A stretch of 64,000 bases of DNA from Sphingobacterium detergens (GCF_003610355.1 NZ_RAPY01000002.1:682001-746000); one strand, 5' to 3'; positions 7,918-17,958 are shown, counted from the first letter of the stretch. The notes: generated by a model from the letters alone, not told the origin. Numbers and translations are program-made.

Positions 7918-10527
7918 GTGAAGGGATTATCGAACCGTTTTTTGCTGTGCTTTTTGTTTTTGCTGATCTGCAGGATTGGAATGGCACAGTATGGATTGGA
8001 ATTTGCCAGCCACAATAAAGAAGCTGACAAACGTACGAGCCTACTGATTGGTGCTCGGGAGTCACTGTCTTTTGAGCATAAACTCTCCATCGCTTTTGAC
8101 CTGTCTTTTCTCCCCTTTCAACAGGATTATTTTGGTTATATCTTTCGGCTTATCACGGAGGATGGTGTCAATATTGACCTGATGTACGACCGGCGCCCTG
8201 ATCAGGACAAACATTTCAAGCTGGTGGTAGGGGAGGATTTTACACCAGTATCTTTTAATATTCCGCCTACCCAACTGTATTACCATTGGACGCCAATGCG
8301 TCTGGAACTCGATGCAGACAGAAGGCAAGTCTATTTTGTGTGTGCTGGAAAACGGTATAGTTACAGCTTGAACAAAAATTTAGGCACACGATTCAAACTT
8401 ATATTCGGGGCAAATGCCATCAAAAATTTTCAGACCATGGATGTACCGCCCATGCGACTGAAAGATATTAAAATCGAAGATAACGGCCGTTTGAAATTCC
8501 ATTGGCCATTGGATGAAGTTGTGGGAAACAAGAGTTCGGATCTGCTGCGTAAGAGTAAGGCGGAAACCGTTAATCCCATTTGGATCAAACAACAACGCAG
8601 CGAATGGAAATTGCAGTCTACATTTACGCTTGAAGGACAGGCAAGCGTGGCCTTCGACCAGACTGAAGAAACCTTGTTTTTTGTTGGCAACAAACGTATT
8701 GTGATCGGTAAAATCGGTGGAACTGACTTGCGTACGCAGGAATATACTAATGGAAAGCTCTTGCTTGTCAATGGCAGCCAGTCTTTATTTGATCCCCTAC
8801 AGAAAAAAGTTCTCAATATTTCCATCGATCAGAAGATTGTTTCGGTATATGATTCAATCGCCCGTACCTGGACAAAACAATTTGATTTCCCTGCTGTGGG
8901 GACACACTATTGGTTGTTCAATAAATATTTCAGTCGCTCGGATACCAGTATTTATATGATTGGCGGCTACGGTCATTTTACCTATAAATCGAGTGTGTTA
9001 CGCTACCATATTCCCAGTCAGTCCTGGGATAGTATCCCTTTTACCGGTGATGAGATCTTCCCTCATTACCTGGCTGGAATGGGACAGGGCAAAGACGGGG
9101 TGTATCTCGCCGGAGGTTATGGCAGTTCCACGGGTGACCAGATGTTGAGCCCACGTGTGTCTACAGATTTTCTAAGACTTGATTTTCAACGAAGGAAAGC
9201 CTTTAAAATCCATGAGTTTTCAGCGCAGTTTGCCGAAATGGTTTGGGCAAACAGTCTGGTTATTGATGATAACCGCAAGGCCTTTTATGGATTGATTTTT
9301 CCTAATAATAAATTCAAAAGCCAACTCCAATTGGTGGAAGGTAAGTTAAAGGGAACTGAAACCCAATTTTTGGGAAACCCGATTCCTTTTGATTTTCATG
9401 ATATTCGTTCTTTCGCTGATCTGTATTATGCGCCGAAGTCTAAATCCTTTGTTGCCATTACGCTATTCTATGATGATAAAACCGATCTGACAAAAGCATC
9501 GATTTATACCCTGATGGGACCACCTTTGGCAGCAGGGCAGGGGATGAATACTGTGGTAAATCCATTGACATTACGCTATATTTTGTCTGGTGGCTTGCTT
9601 GTTATTGTCCTGCTGATCGGATGGTGGCTTTATCAAAAAAAACGAGCAAGGGCAAGACTGTCCGCTCCGCAAATAACTGTCGATAAGGCTGTAGGTTCTC
9701 AGACAGCTATTCAAGAGCAGCAGGAACAGGCAATCCAGCAACAGGAACAAGATCGTGATCAACAGCACAAGGTGAAGGCATTCGCTGCAGACACAATGCC
9801 ACAACATACGGCTGGCATTTATCTTTTCGGCGGCGACATACAGATTGTAGATGGACATGGAAAGGAGATTACCAAAAAGTTTTCACCGCTATTGAAAGAG
9901 CTGCTGCTTATCTTCATTATCTATACCGTACGCTGGGAAAGAGGGATCAGTTCTGAAAAATTGACTGAACTCTTTTGGTCTGACAAAACACAGTCAAGTG
10001 CACGAAACAATAGATCCGTAAATATTGCCAAGCTCAATAGCTTGCTGGAGCAGCTGGGGGATTTTAGGGTAACCAAAAAGAGTGGTTATTGGTGCATTGA
10101 AACAGTCGATAAAATATATATAGACTACCTACGTTTCAATCGACTGGTATCAAATAGGAAAAGTTTTACCGAAGCAGAAATTCGAGAGCTGCTGCATATT
10201 ATTGATAAAGGCGGTTTCCTCTTCGAAGTGGACTACGAATGGCTCGACCATTTCAAAAGTGAGATGTCCATCCAAGTGTTGACGACCCTCGGCAATTTTA
10301 TTGAAAGTCTTCTGGTCACCGAAAATGCTGAATTGATCATCGAGATCTGTAATAAAATATTCTATTTTGACGAGATCAATGCCGAGGCAATGGTTTATAA
10401 ATGCCGTTCCTTGCTGCAGCTTGGGTACCACAGCTTGGCCCTGCAGTGTTATGAAAATTTTTGCCAGGTCTATCAGCGATTATATGGTGAAGCTTACCCA
10501 AAGAGCTTCAAGGATAGCCTGGAATAA
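7918..10527 (+). CDS. Membrane-anchored LamG-like/Kelch-like sensor with cytoplasmic SARP-like regulator domain
   Basis: The protein has 869 residues. GTG 7918 is chosen because it gives a signal peptide ending at GMAQ; the next ATG lies inside that peptide. A concanavalin/LamG-like region spans about 25-230. A Kelch or galactose-oxidase-like repeat region spans about 235-545 (IYMIGGYGHFTYKSSVLRY, VYLAGGYGSS). One transmembrane helix lies at about 552-573, followed by basic residues and a glutamine-rich linker. The C-terminal 230 residues resemble a winged helix (LTELFWSDKTQSSARNNRSV, then KLNSLLEQLG) plus a TPR-like bacterial transcriptional activator domain. I infer an external glycan sensor joined to a DNA-binding output in one chain. 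It lies between the GH110/sulfatase operon and the SusC operon and may control both. Confidence 0.75.
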   Translation: MKGLSNRFLLCFLFLLICRIGMAQYGLEFASHNKEADKRTSLLIGARESLSFEHKLSIAFDLSFLPFQQDYFGYIFRLITEDGVNIDLMYDRRPDQDKHFKLVVGEDFTPVSFNIPPTQLYYHWTPMRLELDADRRQVYFVCAGKRYSYSLNKNLGTRFKLIFGANAIKNFQTMDVPPMRLKDIKIEDNGRLKFHWPLDEVVGNKSSDLLRKSKAETVNPIWIKQQRSEWKLQSTFTLEGQASVAFDQTEETLFFVGNKRIVIGKIGGTDLRTQEYTNGKLLLVNGSQSLFDPLQKKVLNISIDQKIVSVYDSIARTWTKQFDFPAVGTHYWLFNKYFSRSDTSIYMIGGYGHFTYKSSVLRYHIPSQSWDSIPFTGDEIFPHYLAGMGQGKDGVYLAGGYGSSTGDQMLSPRVSTDFLRLDFQRRKAFKIHEFSAQFAEMVWANSLVIDDNRKAFYGLIFPNNKFKSQLQLVEGKLKGTETQFLGNPIPFDFHDIRSFADLYYAPKSKSFVAITLFYDDKTDLTKASIYTLMGPPLAAGQGMNTVVNPLTLRYILSGGLLVIVLLIGWWLYQKKRARARLSAPQITVDKAVGSQTAIQEQQEQAIQQQEQDRDQQHKVKAFAADTMPQHTAGIYLFGGDIQIVDGHGKEITKKFSPLLKELLLIFIIYTVRWERGISSEKLTELFWSDKTQSSARNNRSVNIAKLNSLLEQLGDFRVTKKSGYWCIETVDKIYIDYLRFNRLVSNRKSFTEAEIRELLHIIDKGGFLFEVDYEWLDHFKSEMSIQVLTTLGNFIESLLVTENAELIIEICNKIFYFDEINAEAMVYKCRSLLQLGYHSLALQCYENFCQVYQRLYGEAYPKSFKDSLE

Positions 10528-10625
10528 AAAAATATTAATATTTTAATGTGTTGATATACAGTTGCTAATGAGCGTTTGTGAGCTTTATTAATATTCTGTT
10601 AATCATCTGTTATACCCTGCTCCAA

Positions 10626-10633
10626 TATATTCG
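10626..10633 (+). promoter_or_regulatory. Candidate -7 element for the first SusC operon
   Basis: TATATTCG is the same octamer found before GH110 and the fructan HTCS. It implies a leader of about 140 bases before the SusC start at 10782. The leader includes a 13-codon open frame (10658-10699) and two copies of the sequence TTAATAACCAAT. No -33 element is clear. Confidence 0.35.
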
Positions 10634-10781
10634 TTTTCGTACTTAATAACCAATCCAATGAAAGCGAAAAAAAACTCTGCATTCTTCTTACAGGAATAAT
10701 GGCTATGGACAGCTTGAGATAGGCATGCCCATTACGTCGAATAAACCTTTATAGCATTTAATAACCAATTTAAAACAATTT

Positions 10782-13700
10782 ATGAAAACAAACTTCATTT
10801 TTAATGAAAGACCTTTGCCGTGGCACAAAGTCGGTAAGTATCCCCGACAATGGGCTTTGTCCTCGCTGTTGTTGCTGGCGCCGCTTGCTACGCTTGCGCA
10901 GCAACAGCAGATAGAAGGTAAAGTGCAAGCCCGCAATGACAAACCGATTGCTGGTGCCTCAATTACCGATCTCAGGACGGGACAGACAACTTCTTCAGAT
11001 AGTAAAGGCCACTTTACAATAAATGCCATGCCTGGCGATAGGCTGCAGATCACGTATGTGGGCTATCAGAAAACTGAAATGATCGTCGGGCAACAACGGC
11101 TCATGGATGTACTGCTCAACGAAGACAATACCAGCTTGGAAGAAGTCGTGGTGGTGGGCTATGGTACGCAAAAGAAAGCCTCATTGACCGGGGCTATTTC
11201 TTCGGTCAATAATAAGGAAATTGCGGTAACCAAAAATGAAAATGTGGTTAATATGCTTGCCGGAAAGCTTCCGGGTGTACGTATCAGCCAACAATCGAGT
11301 CAGCCTGGGTCCTTTGAATCGAATATCGATATCCGTGGCATGGGCGAACCACTCATAGTGGTGGATGGTATTCCCCGTGACAAAGACTACTTATCCCGTA
11401 TGGATGCCAATGAGATTGAAAGTGTGTCGGTGCTCAAAGATGCTTCGGCGGCAGTATATGGGGTACGTTCGGCAAATGGGGTGCTCCTGGTTACCACCCG
11501 AAGGGGGAGCAGTGCAGATGGAAACTTCGAAATAAATTATTCTTACAATCGCGGTTGGCAGAAGTTTTTATATGTCCCCAATACAGTGGATGCACTGGCT
11601 TATATGCAGCTTAAAAACGAACAGATAGGCCGTGATTTTAATAGCAATTATCCGGTTAAGATGCCCAATATCTTTGGCGAAACGGACTTCGAAGCATACC
11701 GCAGCGGTGCAAAAAAGACATCCAATTATGTCGATGCCGCTTTTGATAAAGTATCGCCCCAGTATCAGCACAATTTGTCCATCAATGGTGGTGGTAAGAA
11801 AGTGAACTACTTTTTCAACTTGGGGCATATGGATCAGATGGGGGCCTACAAAAGTAAAAGCCTGAATTACAACCGCTGGAATTTTAGATCAAATATTGAT
11901 GCGCAGATTACCGACCGCCTCCGGGCTTCGCTCGATCTTGGTGGCTATGCGGATGAAACAAACCAGCCGCGCACGGATATCTGGGCGGTCTATAAGCAGG
12001 CCTGGCGGCAGCGTCCAATCGTGCCCATTTACGTCAACGATAACCTGCTCTATCCCAATTTTGAGATGATAGACAATGAAAATCCGGTCGTTGTGACGGA
12101 CTCGAAACAGACGGGGTACCGCAAATTTCTGCGAAAACAGTTCAATGGTATTATTGCGCTCGACTATAAAGTACCTTTTGTGGAGGGATTGAATGCCAAG
12201 GCAACCTATAACTACGATTTTAAATATAGTGATAATACGGATTATAAAAAGTCGTACTTCCTCTATAGCTATACACCACCGGTCTACGATGGGAATGGCC
12301 AGATCATTACACCCGAAAAGTATAATGCACATGAAAAGAATGCGCCTACAACAGTACGTCGAAGTGCCTATCCGGACACACATTCCTTAATGCAGTTTTC
12401 CCTGAATTATAACCGTCGTTTTGCGGATAAGCATCAGGTATCCGGCTTACTTTTATTTGTTGAAGAATATAATAAGTGGGATAGCTTCTACGCACAACGG
12501 GAGATTATGGTCAATTCCGAATACCTTTTTGCCGGGGAAGACAAAAACCAATTGGCCAATATGGAGGGAATCGGGGAGCGAACCGCAAGGGGGCTCGTGG
12601 GCAAATTCAATTACGATTACTCGGGCAAATACCTCGCGGAATTCAGCTTTCGCTACGACGGGTCCTCTAAGTTTCCGAAAGAATCCCGCTGGGGATTTTT
12701 TCCTGCCGCTTCCTTGGGCTGGCGGATCAGTGAGGAGTCTTTTATTAAAGACAACTATAAATTTATCAATAACTTAAAAATCAGGGCTTCCTATGGTAAG
12801 CTGGGAGATGACCGTTCGGCAGGAAATTATCCATCGACTATCGTGGGGTACGCACTAGAACCCAATGAAACAGGTTGGATTTTTGGCGGTAATCTTGTCA
12901 ATGGTGCATTGCCGACCGCGATCCCCAATCCAAACTTAACTTGGTATACTTCCAAAACAGCTGATCTGGGCTTGGATCTTGATCTCTGGAACGGAAAACT
13001 GGGGATGGTATTTGATTATTTTAACCGTAGTCGTACAGGATTATTGGCGACGAGCCTGGATCTTATTCCGGGGACAGTAGGGGCAAATCTTCCGCAGGAA
13101 AATCTGGAAAGCGATCGGACCTTTGGTTACGAACTATCCTTGACCCATCGTAATAAAATAAATGATTTCCAGTATTTTGTGAATGCACAGGTTTCATCAA
13201 CAAAAAATCAGTTTGTGGACCGTGTCGAATCCAAGGCCGGAAATTCATACGATAACTGGCGCAATCGTAATTCCAACCGTTATAAAGACATCTGGTGGGG
13301 GAAAGAATATGCAGGCCAATTTGGGTCCTATGAACAGATCTATAGTCACCCGACTATGGTCAGCAGTGGTACACTCCCTGGTGATTACTATTATCAGGAC
13401 TGGAATGGTGATGGGCTGATCAATGATGCGGATAACCATCCCATTGCAACTTACAATATGCCTTTGATCAATTATGGGCTTAGTATTGGCGGCTCATGGC
13501 GCGGTTTTGACCTGGCCATGAACTTTCAGGGGGCAGCGAAAGTATACGTCCAATATAGCGAGGTGCTGGCCGGACCGCTCCAGTTTGACGGTGGCGCATT
13601 GACGCAATTTTTGGATCGTTGGCGTCCAGCAACAGCTGGAGCAGATCTTTTTAATCCAAGTACACAGTGGATCCAGGGATACTACCCATCGACAGGCTCA

Positions 13701-13979
13701 GCGATGGCCGAAGGAACCCGTGCGGTACAAAATGCATCGTACCTGCGGTTGAAAACATTGGAATTCGGGTATTCCGTACCCAAGGAGTGGCTCAAAATAC
13801 TTAAAATCAAGAACCTTCGGATCTATGCCAGTGCCTATAATTTGCTGACCTGGACAGGGTTGAAATATACCGATCCTGAGCATCCCGGATCTGCTGGCGG
13901 CTCATCATCTGGCGACATTGATGTGTACAAATACCCGATCAATAAAACGTATAACCTGGGCGCATCCATTAAATTTTAA
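10782..13979 (+). CDS. SusC/RagA-type TonB-linked outer-membrane transporter
   Basis: The 1065-residue protein has a signal peptide ending near LATLAQ. A carboxypeptidase-regulatory-like domain follows (IEGKVQARNDKPIAGASI onwards), then the SusC hallmark EEVVVVGYGTQKKASLTGA and a TonB plug domain (NMLAGKLPGVRI, DIRGMGEPLIVVDGIPRD, VLKDASAAVYG). The rest is a long beta-barrel ending in an aromatic-type C-terminus (GASIKF). It should import oligosaccharides across the outer membrane together with the SusD protein encoded 18 bases downstream. It is the first structural gene of the SusC-SusD-DUF3823-GH43-GH92 operon. No STN domain is present, so ECF/FecR control is not expected. Confidence 0.96.
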   Translation: MKTNFIFNERPLPWHKVGKYPRQWALSSLLLLAPLATLAQQQQIEGKVQARNDKPIAGASITDLRTGQTTSSDSKGHFTINAMPGDRLQITYVGYQKTEMIVGQQRLMDVLLNEDNTSLEEVVVVGYGTQKKASLTGAISSVNNKEIAVTKNENVVNMLAGKLPGVRISQQSSQPGSFESNIDIRGMGEPLIVVDGIPRDKDYLSRMDANEIESVSVLKDASAAVYGVRSANGVLLVTTRRGSSADGNFEINYSYNRGWQKFLYVPNTVDALAYMQLKNEQIGRDFNSNYPVKMPNIFGETDFEAYRSGAKKTSNYVDAAFDKVSPQYQHNLSINGGGKKVNYFFNLGHMDQMGAYKSKSLNYNRWNFRSNIDAQITDRLRASLDLGGYADETNQPRTDIWAVYKQAWRQRPIVPIYVNDNLLYPNFEMIDNENPVVVTDSKQTGYRKFLRKQFNGIIALDYKVPFVEGLNAKATYNYDFKYSDNTDYKKSYFLYSYTPPVYDGNGQIITPEKYNAHEKNAPTTVRRSAYPDTHSLMQFSLNYNRRFADKHQVSGLLLFVEEYNKWDSFYAQREIMVNSEYLFAGEDKNQLANMEGIGERTARGLVGKFNYDYSGKYLAEFSFRYDGSSKFPKESRWGFFPAASLGWRISEESFIKDNYKFINNLKIRASYGKLGDDRSAGNYPSTIVGYALEPNETGWIFGGNLVNGALPTAIPNPNLTWYTSKTADLGLDLDLWNGKLGMVFDYFNRSRTGLLATSLDLIPGTVGANLPQENLESDRTFGYELSLTHRNKINDFQYFVNAQVSSTKNQFVDRVESKAGNSYDNWRNRNSNRYKDIWWGKEYAGQFGSYEQIYSHPTMVSSGTLPGDYYYQDWNGDGLINDADNHPIATYNMPLINYGLSIGGSWRGFDLAMNFQGAAKVYVQYSEVLAGPLQFDGGALTQFLDRWRPATAGADLFNPSTQWIQGYYPSTGSAMAEGTRAVQNASYLRLKTLEFGYSVPKEWLKILKIKNLRIYASAYNLLTWTGLKYTDPEHPGSAGGSSSGDIDVYKYPINKTYNLGASIKF

Positions 13980-13997
13980 TTTCAAAACGTACAAAAC

Positions 13998-15971
13998 ATG
14001 AAAAAATCAATCACGATGGCAATCATTGGCCTTTTCCTGTGTTCGGGGATGCAATCCTGTAAAAAAATGGACCTAGATCCGCTTGGGGTACTGGGTGAGG
14101 ATGCTCTTTTTGGAAACGAGGCTGGTGCACGTAAATACGTGGCCGGAATGTATAGCTACTTACCCATAGAAGACTTTGTCTATCATCCGGAACGTGGATT
14201 TAGATGGGATAACTATTGGCAGAATTCGGAAACACTGGCTGCTATGAGCGGCGAGATGACGGGGCAATTTTGGGGCGTAGCGGGTGCGCAGGGCTTTGGA
14301 TACTGGCCTTACGACCGCATACGGAATGTTAATACCTTGATCGCCGGTCTGCCCAAATATAAAGCGAATTATACGGAGCCTGGATATAACCAAATTTTGG
14401 GCGAAGCCTATTTTCTGCGAGCTTTCTATTACTTTGCCTTAGTCAAGCGATACGGTGGAATACCGATTATCACCGAGGTACAGGATCCTACAGGCGATAA
14501 AGAACAGTTGCAGGTAAAAAGAAGCAAGGAATCTGAGGTATACCGTTTTATTTATCAAGATTTGCAGCAGGCAATGACATTGATGGCCGCAACGAGTGAA
14601 CGGGGGCGAGCCAACAAGTATGTTGCGGCGGCATTATGTTCCCGCGCGATGCTCTATGCCGGCAGTATTGCCAAATACAGTGGGTATAGCAATCTGGCCG
14701 GAGATGCGACAGACAAAGAGCTGGTCGGTATAAAAAGGGAGGAAGCCGAATGGTTTTTTAAACAGGCCTACGATGCCGCAACACTTGTGCTGACCGGACC
14801 TTATAGCTTGTACAATAAGAACGCTCAAGACAAGGAACTCAACTATGTCAACCTATTTTTGGATCTGGATAGTCCCGAAGATATTCTTATCAAAGAATAC
14901 AGCCTCACTGCACCGCACAACAATCGGCTTAAGCACAGCTATGATGCCACGCATTTACCCAATCCGACTTTTTCGAGTGACAATGAGTCTGCGGCATACC
15001 CCGTATTGAATATTGTGGAACTCTTTGGTGAGCTGCCCATCACAGATGCGACAGGTAAACCCATTCGTTACTCTGACAGGAAACAACTTTATTCGGAGCT
15101 CGAACCACGGCAGCGGGCTACTTTTTACTTTTCGGGAATGGAATTGCGCGAGGGGGCCGAGCGCCGTGCTTTTGACATTCAGCGTGGACTCTATAAAACT
15201 TTTCCGGGAAAGGCCGCCGATGCACAGATGGGCTCGGGAACCGCAGCGATCAACAGCGAGTCAAACCGGATCCTCGCCGGACCCAAAAATAGCCTGTTCG
15301 ATTTCAATGGCACCAAGATCAATATCACTGGCGAGCACGGTATGTGGAAAGATGGGCATGCCAACAACACCCGCACAGGCTTTTATATCCGTAAATACAT
15401 CAATTATAAAATGTCAACCAAGGATGTTAAGCTATACAACAGTACACAGCCCTGGAAAATATTCCGGCTGGCCGAAATTATGCTGAACAAGGCCGAAGCT
15501 GCCTACGAACTAGGTCTGATCAAAAACGATGAAACACTCAAACAGGAAGCTTTTCAGTATATCGCCCAAATTCGGGACCGTGCCGGAGCAAAGCCTTATC
15601 ACTACAATAGTGCCGCGGCTAACCTATCGGGCAAATATGGATATCCTCTGGACGGTAATCTCCAGTTTATCCGTGAGGAACGTGAGCGTGAACTTTGTTT
15701 TGAAAATCACCATTGGTGGGATATTCGTAGGTGGCGTATCGCCGATGTGGAGCTCAACAACTTTGTGCCCAATTCACTCATGCCTTACCTTGTGCTGGAT
15801 GAACTGAAGTATGCACCCAATGGTGAACGCATCAACTCCTTTATCTTTATCCGTGAAAAGGAGCCTTGGAACAAAACCTTCAACTTTGAGAAGAAATGGT
15901 ATTATGAACCTATTCCGGGCGGGGAATTGAATAAAAACCCCAATCTATATCCGCAGAACCCCATTTATTAA
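13998..15971 (+). CDS. SusD/RagB-family glycan-binding lipoprotein
   Basis: The 657-residue lipoprotein has the lipobox MQSC at about residues 18-21. TPR-like helices follow (FLRAFYYFALVKRYGGIPI) and the C-terminal RagB-type region holds RLAEIMLNKAEAAYELG, RERERELCFENHHWWDIRRW and the final PQNPIY. It sits at the outer surface as the lid of the SusC channel and captures the glycan. It is longer than most SusD proteins (about 500-600), with extra sequence in the middle. It is co-transcribed with the SusC gene and lies 10 bases before the DUF3823 gene. Confidence 0.95.
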   Translation: MKKSITMAIIGLFLCSGMQSCKKMDLDPLGVLGEDALFGNEAGARKYVAGMYSYLPIEDFVYHPERGFRWDNYWQNSETLAAMSGEMTGQFWGVAGAQGFGYWPYDRIRNVNTLIAGLPKYKANYTEPGYNQILGEAYFLRAFYYFALVKRYGGIPIITEVQDPTGDKEQLQVKRSKESEVYRFIYQDLQQAMTLMAATSERGRANKYVAAALCSRAMLYAGSIAKYSGYSNLAGDATDKELVGIKREEAEWFFKQAYDAATLVLTGPYSLYNKNAQDKELNYVNLFLDLDSPEDILIKEYSLTAPHNNRLKHSYDATHLPNPTFSSDNESAAYPVLNIVELFGELPITDATGKPIRYSDRKQLYSELEPRQRATFYFSGMELREGAERRAFDIQRGLYKTFPGKAADAQMGSGTAAINSESNRILAGPKNSLFDFNGTKINITGEHGMWKDGHANNTRTGFYIRKYINYKMSTKDVKLYNSTQPWKIFRLAEIMLNKAEAAYELGLIKNDETLKQEAFQYIAQIRDRAGAKPYHYNSAAANLSGKYGYPLDGNLQFIREERERELCFENHHWWDIRRWRIADVELNNFVPNSLMPYLVLDELKYAPNGERINSFIFIREKEPWNKTFNFEKKWYYEPIPGGELNKNPNLYPQNPIY

Positions 15972-15981
15972 ATGAACGACA

Positions 15982-16713
15982 ATGAGAACGCTATTTTTAT
16001 ATACAGCTTTGGCAGGCCTATTTTTTTTGAATGCCTGTGCAAAAACAGATAACTACGATGGCCCCAATGCTAGCATGCAGGGTCAGGTGATGGATAAGGT
16101 GACCAAAAAGCCGTTGCTGACAGGCCAGGGCGAATTTAGCATCCGCCTGCTGGAAACCAGCTGGAGCGACAATCCGGCGCCACAGGATCTTGCCGTCAGG
16201 CAAGATGGCTCATACAGCAACAGCAAACTTTTTCAGGCTACCTACACGCTGCAACCCTACGGTGGACCCTTTTGGCCTGCTGAAAAAATCGAAGGCTTTC
16301 AATTGGGGGCCTCTGCCGAACAGAATTTTGAGGTGACACCTTACTTACAGATTAAAAATGTGAAATGGACCTTGAAAGCTGAAAATAAATTGGATGTATC
16401 CTGCTCACTGACGGCTCCGGTTACGGCTGGGTTGCCGCAGGTCATCGAAGTACGCCCATTCCTGAGTTTGACACCTTACTGTGGCGCGGGAAATCGGATT
16501 GATGCTTATTACAAAGATGAATACCGGACATTGATCAATAAAAACTGGTCCGAGATCGGTGATATGCAGACCGGAGAAGGTACGGAAACATATACCATCA
16601 ACGACCTGCCACTTAAATCGGGATACACCTATTATGTCAGAATGGGGGCAAAAGTTCGTGACACGTACGAGAAATTTAACTATTCGGAGATCGAAGTGAT
16701 CAAGGTCCCTTAA
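15982..16713 (+). CDS. DUF3823-type surface lipoprotein
   Basis: The 243-residue protein has a lipobox (LNAC at about residue 20). The N-terminal domain resembles DUF3823 (SMQGQVMDKVTKKPLLTGQGEFSIRL, then YGGPFWPAEKIEGFQLGAS), and a second beta-sandwich half follows. Such proteins are usually encoded directly after SusD genes and are thought to be accessory surface glycan-binding proteins. Binding by this one is inferred from position. It is followed by a 163-base gap that holds small inverted repeats. Confidence 0.85.
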   Translation: MRTLFLYTALAGLFFLNACAKTDNYDGPNASMQGQVMDKVTKKPLLTGQGEFSIRLLETSWSDNPAPQDLAVRQDGSYSNSKLFQATYTLQPYGGPFWPAEKIEGFQLGASAEQNFEVTPYLQIKNVKWTLKAENKLDVSCSLTAPVTAGLPQVIEVRPFLSLTPYCGAGNRIDAYYKDEYRTLINKNWSEIGDMQTGEGTETYTINDLPLKSGYTYYVRMGAKVRDTYEKFNYSEIEVIKVP

Positions 16714-16876
16714 TAGCAGCTGATGATCATCGCTGCGATATCCAGGTAAAGTTCCTCCGTGGGGAGGAGCGTTTACTTGATAAGAGGTCAACGCGGATAG
16801 CCGATCAAAATTGCTATTGAACAGGCTGTTTCAGCAGGAATGATTTCATGATAAAACAATTAGTGAACAAAATAAT

Positions 16877-17863
16877 ATGAAGATGAATAAATTAATCAAA
16901 GCCGGTTCCAGATGCCTATTGGGCATGTCATTACTTTTTACCGCGCATCTGAAGGCGCAGGAGAATCCTTTTATCAAGCATATGTATACCGCAGATCCTT
17001 CCGCACGGGTTTGGGCGGATGGTCGCCTGTATGTCTATGCATCCCATGATATTGCCCCACCACAGGGTTGTGATCTGATGGATCAATACCACGTTTTTTC
17101 AACTGCCGATATGAAGACCTGGACCGACCATGGTGAAATATTACGTGCGTCGCAAGTACCTTGGGGTAGGAAAGAAGGCGGATTTATGTGGGCTCCGGAC
17201 TGTGTTTTTCGCAATGGGACCTACTATTTTTATTTCCCGCATCCCAGTGGTACCGAATGGAACAAAACCTGGAAGATTGGGGTTGCCACCAGCAAGTCGC
17301 CCGCAAAAGATTTTGTCGTCCAGGGGTATGTGACCGGAGCAGATGCCTTAATTGATCCACATGTGTTCATTGATGACGACGGTCAGGCATATTTCTATCA
17401 AGGTGGGGGCGGTGTGTGCAAAGCGGGCAAGCTCAAAGATAACATGATGGAAGTGGATGGTCAGCTGCAAAAAATGGAAGGACTGGAAGACTTCCATGAA
17501 GCTTCCTGGATACATAAGTATAAGGGGAAATATTATCTTTCCTATTCCGACAACCACGATGATAACCAGAAAGATGGTGTCAAAGGTGACAATCGCATGC
17601 GCTATGCGATTGGCGATAGTCCGCTGGGCCCATGGAAATCGATGGGGATTTATATGGAGCCGACAAACAGCTATACTAACCATGGCTCGATCGTTAAGTT
17701 TAAAGACAAGTGGTATGCCTTTTATCATAATAGTGAACTTTCGCAAAAAAACGGTGAGTTCAATGATTGGCTGCGTTCGATCTGCGTAGACCGCCTGGAG
17801 TATAATGCTGACGGTAGCATTAAAAAAGTAAAGCAGACCGGACTTTTAACAGGGCCCAAATAA
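16877..17863 (+). CDS. GH43-family glycoside hydrolase
   Basis: The protein has 328 residues, with a signal peptide ending near LKAQ. It is a five-bladed beta-propeller of a single-domain GH43 type. Expected carboxylates are visible in YTADPSARVW (general base aspartate), LIDPHVFIDDDG (pKa-modulating aspartate) and EDFHEASWIHKY (acid glutamate). GH43 enzymes remove arabinofuranose, xylose or galactose side groups; the specificity here is not readable. The signal peptide points to a periplasmic enzyme acting on imported oligosaccharides. ATG 16883 is an equally good start. No carbohydrate-binding module is attached. Confidence 0.9.
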   Translation: MKMNKLIKAGSRCLLGMSLLFTAHLKAQENPFIKHMYTADPSARVWADGRLYVYASHDIAPPQGCDLMDQYHVFSTADMKTWTDHGEILRASQVPWGRKEGGFMWAPDCVFRNGTYYFYFPHPSGTEWNKTWKIGVATSKSPAKDFVVQGYVTGADALIDPHVFIDDDGQAYFYQGGGGVCKAGKLKDNMMEVDGQLQKMEGLEDFHEASWIHKYKGKYYLSYSDNHDDNQKDGVKGDNRMRYAIGDSPLGPWKSMGIYMEPTNSYTNHGSIVKFKDKWYAFYHNSELSQKNGEFNDWLRSICVDRLEYNADGSIKKVKQTGLLTGPK

Positions 17864-17902
17864 TGGAAGCTGAGACAATAAATGTGATCAAAAAAAATTA
17901 AC

Positions 17903-17934
17903 TTTAAGGGCGAAACAAATGTTTTGCCCTTAAA
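17903..17934. other. Intra-operon hairpin between GH43 and GH92
   Basis: Arms of 14 bases (17903-17916 and 17921-17934, with one G-T pair) enclose an AAAT loop. No T-run follows on the plus strand. On the minus strand a run of T follows, but no minus-strand gene is present. It may tune GH92 expression or stabilise the mRNA end of GH43. Confidence 0.55.
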
Positions 17935-17958
17935 CCATTAATCACTTAATAATTTAGA

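Noticed and set aside
10529..10545. AATATTAATATT palindrome after the regulator stop as a terminator
   Set aside because: It is pure A/T with no GC stem and is likely by chance.
11889..12383. A 164-codon minus-strand open frame
   Set aside because: It lies wholly inside the SusC gene and shows no recognisable domain.
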